Made by a program: the position numbers and the translations under genes
The notes under the pieces: generated by a model
The model's database searches: none
Seen by the model: the letters and a program-made list of their open reading frames with translations, nothing else
Told to the model about the DNA's origin: nothing
Assembly (NCBI GenBank): GCA_902582735.1
Contig: CACHTB010000007.1
Span: 1-44,243 of the forward strand
DNA from: an uncultured Pelagibacteraceae bacterium
GTDB taxonomy: Bacteria; Pseudomonadota; Alphaproteobacteria; Pelagibacterales; Pelagibacteraceae
Direction: 5' to 3'
Length of the DNA: 44,243 nt
Shown: piece by piece, positions 34,890 through 42,270 of the stretch
Layout: every line of letters starts with the position of its first letter
How positions within the stretch are numbered: position 1 is the first letter of the stretch

Positions 34890-35837
34890 TTAATCTAACG
34901 CAACTACTGCAGCAGCTATTGAGGCTAATCTAGCAGTTGCATCATCTGATCTACTTGTAATTACAACTGGAACTTTGCCCCCAACCACAACACCTGCCGC
35001 ACAGGCTCCCATGAAATATATCATCATTTTTACTAGCGCATTTCCAGTCTCAACATTTGGAACTAATAAAACATCTGCATCTCCAGCAACAATATTTTTT
35101 ATACCTTTAATACCTGCTGACTTTTTAGATACACTATTATCAAAAGCCAAAGGACCAAAAATGTCAGCATTAAAACCCTCTTTTGCAGCTAAATTTGTAA
35201 TCTCTTTTGCATCAAGAGAACTTTGCATACTATCCAATACTTCTTCAGTTGCTGACAAAATTGATATCTTTGGTTTTGGAATATTTATACGATGACAAAA
35301 ATCAATTACATTTCTTAAAATGTGCATTTTAGTTTTAACATTTGGATTAACATTTAATGCTCCATCTGTAATTATAAGTGGTTTATCATCTTTTTCTAAT
35401 GTCATGTGCCATATATGACTAAGCCTTTTTTTGCTTAACAAACCATACTCTCGCTTTAAAACTTCTTTCATCAAAACATCTGTATGAATATGTCCTTTAA
35501 CAATTATTTTAATTTTATCTTCTGAAGCAAGTTTTGCTGCAATCTTGGCAGTATTATTTTCTACTGGTTCGTCTATTATCTCATATTCAGATATATCAAA
35601 CTTTATATCCTCTGCAGATTTTTTAATTTCAGTTTCGTCACCAATTAAAACTGGTACAATCAATTTTTCTTTTACCGCGTCCATCGCTGAAATCATTGGC
35701 AAAGTTTTTCCAGCATTTACTATAGCAACCCTTACTCCTTTTTTTTGGTGAGCAATATCTAGGAGATTATTTGGACATACTGTTGATTTATCTGAAAGCA
35801 TTTGAAATCTTATATCAAAATTAAAAAAAACTAACAT
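34890..35837 (-). CDS. Phosphate acetyl/butyryltransferase (Pta_Ptb family)
   Basis: 315 aa. PTA_PTB motifs: VNAGKTLPMISAMDAV, VKGHIHTDVLMKEVL, ITDGALNVNPN, FGPLAFDNSVSKKSA and the C-terminal GKVPVVITSRSDDATARLASIA. In sulfonate catabolism, Pta converts the acetyl phosphate released by sulfoacetaldehyde acetyltransferase (Xsc) to acetyl-CoA. The taurine transporter and aminotransferase 4-8 kb away fit that role. An alternative ATG exists 12 codons later (35801). Xsc itself is not in the window. Confidence 0.88.
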   Translation of the reverse strand: MLVFFNFDIRFQMLSDKSTVCPNNLLDIAHQKKGVRVAIVNAGKTLPMISAMDAVKEKLIVPVLIGDETEIKKSAEDIKFDISEYEIIDEPVENNTAKIAAKLASEDKIKIIVKGHIHTDVLMKEVLKREYGLLSKKRLSHIWHMTLEKDDKPLIITDGALNVNPNVKTKMHILRNVIDFCHRINIPKPKISILSATEEVLDSMQSSLDAKEITNLAAKEGFNADIFGPLAFDNSVSKKSAGIKGIKNIVAGDADVLLVPNVETGNALVKMMIYFMGACAAGVVVGGKVPVVITSRSDDATARLASIAAAVVALD

Positions 35838-35866
35838 ATCATTTATTTTTTGATAATGTCAGAAAT

Positions 35867-36715
35867 ATGGAAGTTGTAACAAAAATTGCTCCAATTGCTC
35901 TGGCATTAATTATGTTAACATTGGGATTAGGTCTTACAACGAGTGATTTTACAAGAGTAATTAAACAACCAAAAGATTTTTTAGTTGGATTGATTTGCCA
36001 AGTAATATTACTTCCTATAATTGCTTTTGTTTTAATAAAAATTTTAAATGTTCAACCAGCATTAGCTTTAGGAGTAATGATAATTGCTGCAGCACCAGGA
36101 GGAGTTACATCGAATATTCTTACAAAATTTGCAAATGGTGATGTAGCTCTCTCGGTTTCATTGACAGCAATTATAAGTTTATTGAGTATTTTAACAGTTC
36201 CATTTATTGTTATTCAGTCTGCTGATCTATTAAATATAAATTATATTACTCAACAAATTTCTATGAGTGGTATTTCAATAAAAATGTTTTTGGTAGTAAC
36301 ATTACCTGTGTTAATTGGAATGTTAATAAGGAAGTTAGCTAATGAATTTATAATTACACGAACAGCCTTAATTGAGAAAATTTCTTTAATACTTTTTATC
36401 GTTGTTTTTATATCTATCTGGATAGAAGAGTGGGAAAATATAATTACATACTTATCAAGAGCAGGCATCATAACATTGATCTTAAACATGACAATGATGA
36501 CTTTAGGATTTTATATTGCAAAAATTTTTGCAAGTGGCATTGCACAAAGAAAATGTATTTCTTTAGAATGTGGTCTTCAAAATGGAACTTTAGCAGTATT
36601 TGTATCTACCCAGCTATTTGATGATGTAATTTATTTAATACCAACGGCATCTTATGCGTTGATCATGTTTGTCACATCAATAATATTTGTATTACTGTTA
36701 GGAAAAGTAAATTAG
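35867..36715 (+). CDS. Bile acid:sodium symporter (BASS) family permease
   Basis: 282 aa, nine to ten helices. LTLGLGLTTSDFTRVIKQPK and AAPGGVTSNILTKFANGDVALS are the two conserved family signatures (the second is the Na+ site motif). Imports organic acids with sodium. Within a sulfonate locus an anion import role is plausible (inference). Divergent from the phosphotransacetylase gene with 29 bases between starts. Confidence 0.88.
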   Translation: MEVVTKIAPIALALIMLTLGLGLTTSDFTRVIKQPKDFLVGLICQVILLPIIAFVLIKILNVQPALALGVMIIAAAPGGVTSNILTKFANGDVALSVSLTAIISLLSILTVPFIVIQSADLLNINYITQQISMSGISIKMFLVVTLPVLIGMLIRKLANEFIITRTALIEKISLILFIVVFISIWIEEWENIITYLSRAGIITLILNMTMMTLGFYIAKIFASGIAQRKCISLECGLQNGTLAVFVSTQLFDDVIYLIPTASYALIMFVTSIIFVLLLGKVN

Positions 36716-36802
36716 GGTCAATCGCTTCTAAGACCCAAAATGAGCTTATTTGTTCAAAAAAGCCTTGAGCAATTAGAATTTTTCTGACTAAATCTCATTT
36801 TG
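36715..36802 (+). ncRNA. Dense inverted repeats, candidate structured RNA leader or trailer
   Basis: Three nested or adjacent pairings lie in this short gap: GGGTC/GACCC (36715-36736), TTGTTCAA/TTGAGCAA (36750-36772, one G-U pair), and the long-range 9+9 pair CAAAATGAG/CTCATTTTG (36736-36802) enclosing the second hairpin. Such density is unusual for a gap in a compact genome. It could be the BASS gene's 3' structure, a leader of the 90-aa ORF, or chance. No known riboswitch motif was recognised. Confidence 0.35.
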
Positions 36803-36813
36803 AGAAATACTAG

Positions 36814-37086
36814 ATGAGTACCGAAACTTTAACAAAATTAAATCCTAAAATTTTAATCAATTCTAAATTAGACCCCAATGGACCAAGTGCAAATGTATCT
36901 AATCTAAAAACGCCAAACACTGAACTAAAAGAGGTTCATCACACAAAAAAAATTAAATCAAAGATTTGCATAAATAAGTTGAAAAATAGACTTAAAATTA
37001 AAGAAAAAAGTAAAAAAATTGAAAATAGAGTTTTGACTGGTTTATTTTTAAGTATTGTCGCGTTTTTATTTTTTGTTGCAACTTAG
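36814..37086 (+). CDS. Hypothetical 90-aa protein with one C-terminal membrane helix
   Basis: Not recognised. A polar, Asn/Lys-rich N-terminus (MSTETLTKLNPKILINS) with a basic middle (KKIKSKICINKLKNRLKIKEK) and a single hydrophobic end (VLTGLFLSIVAFLFFVAT), i.e. a tail-anchored layout. The ATG has no clear SD. The end overlaps the convergent dehydrogenase by four bases, like other real convergent pairs here. Could be a real small membrane protein; the lysine bias fits SAR11 coding. Confidence 0.6.
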   Translation: MSTETLTKLNPKILINSKLDPNGPSANVSNLKTPNTELKEVHHTKKIKSKICINKLKNRLKIKEKSKKIENRVLTGLFLSIVAFLFFVAT

Positions 37087-38087
37087 TTTAAAAGATATTC
37101 AATATCTTTCAAAACATCATCAGTAACTTTAATATCTTTATTAATATTATTTTTATATCTAGTAAACTTATTTTGTCCTGGATACATAATTTCTCTAACA
37201 TTTTTAAGTTTTGGGAGTTTTTTAATTCTTCTTATATTTTCTTTAATTCTTGAATTAAAATTTTTTACAAATAAATTAGACTTCATAACAATAAATAAAT
37301 GACCTATATTTTGAGGACCTGAAAAATCATCAAATGGATCTTTTACTTTTCCTCCATGATTTCCTCCAGTAAAAACACCACTTAAAATGTCAACCATCCA
37401 AGCTAAACCTGATCCTCTAAATCCAGCTATAGGTAACTGCACACCTTTAAGAGCTTTAGCTGCATCTGTTGTTGGTCTTCCATACTTATCTAATGCAACC
37501 CCTTCAGGTATTTTAGACCCTGTTCTTGCTGCAACTCTAATTTTTCCTCTATTTATCATTGATACAGATGTATCTAATATAAAGGGAATTTTTGAAGAGG
37601 TGGGAGTTCCAAAACAAATTGGATTTGTTCCGAATAAAGATTTTAATGCACCATGTGGGGCTATAGCAGGGGGAGCATTAGTAAAAATTAATGTTAAAAA
37701 TTTTTTTTTGACAGCTTGTTCAGCGTAATATCCTGATAACCCGTAATGACCACTTCTTTTAATTCCAACTAAACCAAATCCTGTTTTTTTTGCGTTCTCA
37801 ATTGCTTTTTTAATCCCAATATCAGCAGCTACAAAACCAATGCTGTCATCAGCATCAATTTGCATTATAGATTGGGATATTTTTTTAATTTTAAAGTTCG
37901 GCTTTGGATTAATTAATTTTTTATTTATTCTGTCACAATACATTTTTAATCTAGAAACTCCATGGCTTGTTGCACCAACTAATTCTGCATTAACTAATGC
38001 ATCTGAACATATCTTTGCGTGTGGTTTGCTTAATTTATATTTTATAAATACTTTAATTAGTAATTTTTCTAAATTTTCTTTTTTCAT
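37083..38087 (-). CDS. Ldh_2 family malate/L-lactate/sulfolactate dehydrogenase
   Basis: 334 aa from the ATG at 38087, chosen because AGGTGG precedes it and the ATG overlaps the previous stop by one base. The Ldh_2 fold has motifs SHGVSRLKMYCDRI, RSGHYGLSGYYAEQA (catalytic His in GHYG), APHGALKSLFGTNPICFGTPT and the cofactor segment DTSVSMINRGKI. The family includes ComC ((R)-sulfolactate dehydrogenase), which fits this sulfonate locus, as well as malate, ureidoglycolate and delta-piperideine reductases. Substrate cannot be fixed by sequence alone. Confidence 0.87.
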   Translation of the reverse strand: MKKENLEKLLIKVFIKYKLSKPHAKICSDALVNAELVGATSHGVSRLKMYCDRINKKLINPKPNFKIKKISQSIMQIDADDSIGFVAADIGIKKAIENAKKTGFGLVGIKRSGHYGLSGYYAEQAVKKKFLTLIFTNAPPAIAPHGALKSLFGTNPICFGTPTSSKIPFILDTSVSMINRGKIRVAARTGSKIPEGVALDKYGRPTTDAAKALKGVQLPIAGFRGSGLAWMVDILSGVFTGGNHGGKVKDPFDDFSGPQNIGHLFIVMKSNLFVKNFNSRIKENIRRIKKLPKLKNVREIMYPGQNKFTRYKNNINKDIKVTDDVLKDIEYLLN

Positions 38088-38311
38088 TAAAACCACCTAA
38101 ACATTCCAATGATACCTGCAGTAGCATAAAAAATTTGAAGTAGTAAAATTCCCCTATGTTTTCCTAAATATGCCCACAAACCGATTAAAATTGCAGAAAT
38201 TAATAATAGGGCAAAACCTAGAAATTCAGCACCAATGTTTAGAGCAACAAGAAGTGAATAAATAATAGCAGTTATAACGCCTAGCCACTCTAATATTTTA
38301 TTTTTATCCAT
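38087..38311 (-). CDS. Small three-helix membrane protein resembling half of PnuC
   Basis: 74 aa, three hydrophobic helices (EWLGVITAIIYSLLVALN, FLGFALLLISAILIGLWAYLG, GILLLQIFYATAGIIGMFRWF). LLQIFYATAGIIGMFRW resembles the helix motif of PnuC-type nicotinamide riboside transporters (LLQ-FY--IYGW--W). PnuC has six to seven helices, so this would be a half-size form, like SemiSWEET (inference). Coupled to the Ldh_2 gene by a one-base overlap and 17 bases downstream of tauC. Confidence 0.8.
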   Translation of the reverse strand: MDKNKILEWLGVITAIIYSLLVALNIGAEFLGFALLLISAILIGLWAYLGKHRGILLLQIFYATAGIIGMFRWF

Positions 38312-38328
38312 GAAGTAAATTTTTTAGA

Positions 38329-40254
38329 TTAGCCTTTACCTCTCCAAGGTATAGTTTTATCGATAATTTTTCTAAGAGTAATATCAAACAAAAGACCTAA
38401 CATTCCCATTATAAATATTGTGATCCAAATTACCTCATACTGAAAGTACTTTTTAGCAACGTTTTCAACAAAACCAATACCAGTTGTACCAGCTAAAAAC
38501 TCTGCAGCTACTAAAGTACCCCAACACATACCAACAGCAACTCTTATACCGGTTAATATTTCAGGAAGAGAATTAGGGAAAATAACATGTCTTAAAATTT
38601 GTTTTTTAGAAGCACCCAAAGAGTGTGCTGCATGAATTTTTGATAACTGGGTACCTGATGCCCCAGCTCTAGCTGATATTATCATTATCGATAATGAAAC
38701 CATAAATAATAGAAAAACTTTACCAGTATTATCAATTCCCAAAACTGAAATTATTAAAGGTGCCCAGGCTAAAGGAGGTACAGGTCTATATAATTCAATT
38801 AAGGGATCAAAAAATCCTTTAGCAAACCTGTTTAGACCCATAAACAAACCTAAAGGCACTCCTATTATAATTCCAAAAACTAATCCTAAAAATACTCTTA
38901 AAAAAGAGTCCCAAATATGTCCGTACGGAACAGGAACTTTAAATAATTTAAAATCACCTGTTACTAGTTTTAATACTTTGCTTTTAAAATTTTCCTTTAC
39001 AATTCCATCTTTAGTATGAACTGGATACTCACCAGGTAAAACATCTGCAATCCAATCTGGAAGAATAAAACCAATCATAGAACTAACATCAACCATTTCG
39101 ATCCAAAGCAATGGAATATTTTTATATCCAACACTTGGTTTAGACATGAGAATAAATTTGTTGAAGGTATCAGATGGCTTAGGTAGCCATCTACCTGAAC
39201 CTTGTTCAGAGCAACTTGGACCACTCGCAACTATTGTTCCTGCAGGAAACAAAAGTACGTCAATTAATCTCAATCCACCTTGTTCAGATTTTTGAAGATT
39301 ATCAAATTCAATTATTGCATCTTTCATCTCATTAAGAGCTGTTGGAGGATATATGCTAGCAAATTCTATTCTTCTTGCTATTTTTACAATATTTTTTGCA
39401 TATGTTGATGCTATTTCCTCACTATCATCTAAACTTTTTCTGTACGCCTTGATTTCATTTTTTAATTCTTTAATTGAAGTTTTAAAATATGAGTTATGAT
39501 TTCTTAACTTAAAAAATTTGTCACTTATCACTTTAAGTTCTGCTGCTGCCGCATGAAATTTTAAACCTCTATTTGTTCCAGGGACTAATGGAACTTCAAG
39601 TGTATTTTCTATAGATCCAGTTCCAGTTCTTACAGTAGTAATACCCCATCCACCTTGTTCCAAGACAGCTTTGAGTCTCTCATTTTTTTCTTCCTCAGAT
39701 TCAAATGGATAATCTTTTTTTTTAAAATTTGAGCTCAAAATTTTAATTTCCTCAGTCATTTCTTTAATCTTAATTTTTGTATCCATTTCCATTAAATTAT
39801 TATTTGTAAGCAAAGGAATGAGCTGGGTTGTTTTATCAATAAATCTAATCAATATCTTTTTTTGCTGATCATTTAGATCATTTGAATTTTGAATTTCATT
39901 AGCTATATTTTTAAGATTTTTATTTTCGATTTTAATAATTGAGGTACTTTTGAACTCTCTTTCTTCAATAGGAAATTGATATTTTAAACCCATCAATGAC
40001 TCGTTGATTTTTGCCACCTGGCATAACTCATTTGCAGACTTTGGGTAAAACCCTTTTGCTATATCCCAAGAATAATACAACCAGACTAATAAGATTGCGC
40101 TACTGCCTACAACAATCCAATGTTTGCCACCTTTTGCTCTTTCAGGGTTTCCAAAAACTGCATCAACTTTTTCAGTTTTTATTAATCTTCTTCCGTAAAG
40201 AATACATCCAATTATCGCTACAAATATTAGTATTGTTGTAAACTGGGTTAACAT
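38329..40254 (-). CDS. tauC: Taurine/sulfonate-type ABC permease with an unusually long N-terminal region
   Basis: 641 aa against about 260 for typical TauC/SsuC. Only the last ~200 residues (from about 446) are the BPD_transp_1 domain: FGIIIGVPLGLFMGL, the coupling-helix region LSKIHAAHSLGASKKQILRHVIFPNSLPEILTG (EAA-type loop), and AAEFLAGTTGIGF. Residues 1-65 hold two helices (ILIFVAIIGCILYG; WIVVGSSAILLVWLYYSW). Between lie about 340 residues without membrane helices, rich in charged, coil-like stretches (KEMTEEIKILSSNFKKKD) and including VPLVPGTNRGLKFHAAAAEL. By topology this insert could sit in the periplasm. It abuts tauB (TAAATG). Confidence 0.9.
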   Translation of the reverse strand: MLTQFTTILIFVAIIGCILYGRRLIKTEKVDAVFGNPERAKGGKHWIVVGSSAILLVWLYYSWDIAKGFYPKSANELCQVAKINESLMGLKYQFPIEEREFKSTSIIKIENKNLKNIANEIQNSNDLNDQQKKILIRFIDKTTQLIPLLTNNNLMEMDTKIKIKEMTEEIKILSSNFKKKDYPFESEEEKNERLKAVLEQGGWGITTVRTGTGSIENTLEVPLVPGTNRGLKFHAAAAELKVISDKFFKLRNHNSYFKTSIKELKNEIKAYRKSLDDSEEIASTYAKNIVKIARRIEFASIYPPTALNEMKDAIIEFDNLQKSEQGGLRLIDVLLFPAGTIVASGPSCSEQGSGRWLPKPSDTFNKFILMSKPSVGYKNIPLLWIEMVDVSSMIGFILPDWIADVLPGEYPVHTKDGIVKENFKSKVLKLVTGDFKLFKVPVPYGHIWDSFLRVFLGLVFGIIIGVPLGLFMGLNRFAKGFFDPLIELYRPVPPLAWAPLIISVLGIDNTGKVFLLFMVSLSIMIISARAGASGTQLSKIHAAHSLGASKKQILRHVIFPNSLPEILTGIRVAVGMCWGTLVAAEFLAGTTGIGFVENVAKKYFQYEVIWITIFIMGMLGLLFDITLRKIIDKTIPWRGKG

Positions 40255-41052
40255 TTAATTATCTTTCCCCATAATTTCTTCTTCCATATCCCAAATCATA
40301 GATAGGATTTCTTCTCTTTTAGATGAAAAATCTTTATTTTTTTTAATTTCCCTTAAATCTTCTTTTAAACCCATCTCTGCAAAAGGAAGATTGTACTCTT
40401 TGTGTATTCTTCCTGGTCTTGGTGCCATTACATAAAGTCTTTCACCTAGTAATAAGGCCTCTTCAACTGAGTGAGTAATCAATATAATTGTTTTTCCCGT
40501 TTCCTTCCAAATCTTTAAAACTAAAGACTGCATCTTTTCTCGAGTTAATGCATCTAAAGCGCCTAATGGTTCATCCATTAAAATTAAATCTGGATCATTA
40601 ATTAAACATCTTGCTAGAGCAACTCTTTGCTGCATTCCACCTGATAGCTGGTAGGTAGGAGTATTTCCAAATCCTTTAAGACCAACTATATCAAGCCATT
40701 CATCAACTTTTTCTAAAGTAATATTTGGATCCTCTTTTTTCATCCTCAATCCAAAGTTCACATTCTCTGCAACTGTTAACCATTCGAACAATGCACCTTG
40801 TTGAAATACCATACCCCTTTCAACTCCTGGTCCATCTATTTCATTATTATTTAAGGTTATTTTTCCTGAGGTTGGTCTTAAAAATCCTGCAGTAATATTT
40901 AATAAAGTTGTTTTTCCACAACCAGATGGGCCTAATACAGTTAGTAGTTCTCCTTTTTTAAGAGTAAAACTTACATCCTTTAATGCATGAACAGTTTCCC
41001 CTTTGGGGCTTTTAAAAATCATGTTTAGATTTTCAGAAACTAGATCGCTCAT
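40255..41052 (-). CDS. tauB: Taurine/sulfonate-type ABC transporter ATPase
   Basis: 265 aa. Walker A GPSGCGKTT (about residue 39), Q-loop VFQQGALFEWLTVAENVNFG, signature LSGGMQQRVALAR, Walker B LILMDEPLGALD, and the switch His in LITHSVEEALLL, all of the NitT/TauT class. Drives import of the ligand delivered by the tauA product. No obvious SD before the ATG, in contrast to tauA. A terminator lies 30 bases upstream, so this gene depends on read-through. Confidence 0.94.
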   Translation of the reverse strand: MSDLVSENLNMIFKSPKGETVHALKDVSFTLKKGELLTVLGPSGCGKTTLLNITAGFLRPTSGKITLNNNEIDGPGVERGMVFQQGALFEWLTVAENVNFGLRMKKEDPNITLEKVDEWLDIVGLKGFGNTPTYQLSGGMQQRVALARCLINDPDLILMDEPLGALDALTREKMQSLVLKIWKETGKTIILITHSVEEALLLGERLYVMAPRPGRIHKEYNLPFAEMGLKEDLREIKKNKDFSSKREEILSMIWDMEEEIMGKDN

Positions 41053-41080
41053 TCAATGACTTTATATTAGAATTTTTTCA

Positions 41081-41116
41081 AAAAAAATAGGCACCAATTA
41101 AAAATTGGCGCCTATT
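41081..41116 (-). terminator. Intrinsic terminator between tauA and tauBC
   Basis: On the minus strand AATAGGCGCCAATT-TTT-AATTGGTGCCTATT is a 14-bp stem with one G-U pair, followed by eight T. It starts 20 bases after the tauA stop. It should end most tauA transcripts and leave a minority for tauBC, giving excess binding protein. Confidence 0.88.
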
Positions 41117-41136
41117 AGATATTTTACCTTACAAAA

Positions 41137-42078
41137 TTATAGTGGTAAGAAACTTGTATCTACTGCTCCGTCTGGTGTTCCCATACCTTTTAAGAAGGCA
41201 TCAAGATTACCACTTTCCATAGATTGTTTAGTTTCTTCTGGAGTTAAAAATTTGAAACCACCTAAAGTTTCTTTCATGTCTGCAACTTTCATCTCAGATG
41301 CCTTTGACATAGAATTCATATCGCTTTTACCAGCTCTATATCTGTCATTAGCTTCATGAGTTACTTCGATGAATGTTCTTAACATTCCAGGGTTTTCTTT
41401 CATAAATTTATCTGTTACTGACGTGATATCTATTCCTAAAATACCAGCATCTCTTGCTTCTTGAACAGTTAAAAGTCTTGATCCAACTGCAGTTGCAGCC
41501 TTGATTGAGTTACCACCAAATAAACATGCCATTACAACATCGCCACTTACTAATGCAGCAGCACCTTCTTCTGGGTCCATTTGAATGATGTCCATTTTTC
41601 CTCTGTCAGCTCCAACAACTTTCATACTTTCATCAAAAACATATTCAGCCATTGTTCCAAGTGGAACAGCAACTTTTTTGCCTTCCAACTCTGTTGCATT
41701 TGCTTTTGTAATACCTGAAGCGTTCGATGTTACACACGTAGTTCCACCCATTCCATACTCCATTGCAATATCAACAAGCTTAATTGGAGCTTTTGATTTT
41801 ACAGCATTGATGAAAGGAACTAGTCCTTGTGAATAAGAAATATCAATATCTCCAGCTAACATTGCATCAGTCATTGCACCACCGTTAGTGAAATTTGTCC
41901 ATTTAACTGGCACTCCAAGAGCTTTTGCAAAATTCTTTTTTTGCATGTCTTCTAAATTAGGACTTGGCCATTCTAAAAAGTATGCAACTCTAACAACGTT
42001 CGCTGCTGAATTAGCGGCAGTAATTGCAAGGTTTAGAGCAAATATACTTCCTAAAATAAAACTAATTATTTTTTTCAT
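41137..42078 (-). CDS. tauA: Taurine/sulfonate-type ABC substrate-binding protein
   Basis: 313 aa from the ATG at 42078, chosen for its SD (AGGAGAAATAATG) and the signal peptide that follows (MKKIISFILGSIFALNLAITAANSA). The track's longer start only adds leader sequence. The mature part shows NitT/TauT-type binding protein features: VRVAYFLEWPSPNLEDMQKKNF, MLAGDIDISYSQGLVPFINAV, and ALVSGDVVMACLFGG. It binds taurine or another sulfonate/amine in the periplasm and feeds TauBC. Ligand not proven; context of tpa and ald supports taurine. Confidence 0.9.
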   Translation of the reverse strand: MKKIISFILGSIFALNLAITAANSAANVVRVAYFLEWPSPNLEDMQKKNFAKALGVPVKWTNFTNGGAMTDAMLAGDIDISYSQGLVPFINAVKSKAPIKLVDIAMEYGMGGTTCVTSNASGITKANATELEGKKVAVPLGTMAEYVFDESMKVVGADRGKMDIIQMDPEEGAAALVSGDVVMACLFGGNSIKAATAVGSRLLTVQEARDAGILGIDITSVTDKFMKENPGMLRTFIEVTHEANDRYRAGKSDMNSMSKASEMKVADMKETLGGFKFLTPEETKQSMESGNLDAFLKGMGTPDGAVDTSFLPL

Positions 42079-42124
42079 TATTTCTCCTGTAATTAAATTT
42101 AATTTACTTCGCGTATTTAAGTTC

Positions 42125-42130
42125 ATTATA
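42125..42130 (-). promoter_or_regulatory. Candidate -10 box of tauA
   Basis: A perfect TATAAT on the minus strand, about 48 bases before the tauA ATG. No clear -35 at the usual distance, so an activator may be needed. Confidence 0.4.
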
Positions 42131-42181
42131 AGATTGATGTAAATGATGAATTATGCGTTAGGGGTGACATTAAAAACTTAG

Positions 42182-42196
42182 ACAACTTTGAGTTGT
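42182..42196. promoter_or_regulatory. Palindrome between tauA and tpa (possible operator)
   Basis: ACAACT-TTG-AGTTGT is a perfect 6+6 inverted repeat near the middle of the 192-base divergent region. It could be a shared operator for both directions. It does not match a regulator site I can name. Confidence 0.3.
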
Positions 42197-42270
42197 ATGG
42201 TATATTTATTTTCTGTCCAATTAAAATGAATTAGTCTATGAGGATAAAAACTTACTTTTTTTAAAAATTT

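Noticed and set aside
34975-35295. 106-aa plus-strand ORF
   Set aside because: Shadow of the phosphate acyltransferase gene; no SD or family motif.
36715-36802. SAM-II or SAM-V riboswitch
   Set aside because: The pairing pattern and conserved bases of these classes are not found, and neighbours are not methionine genes.
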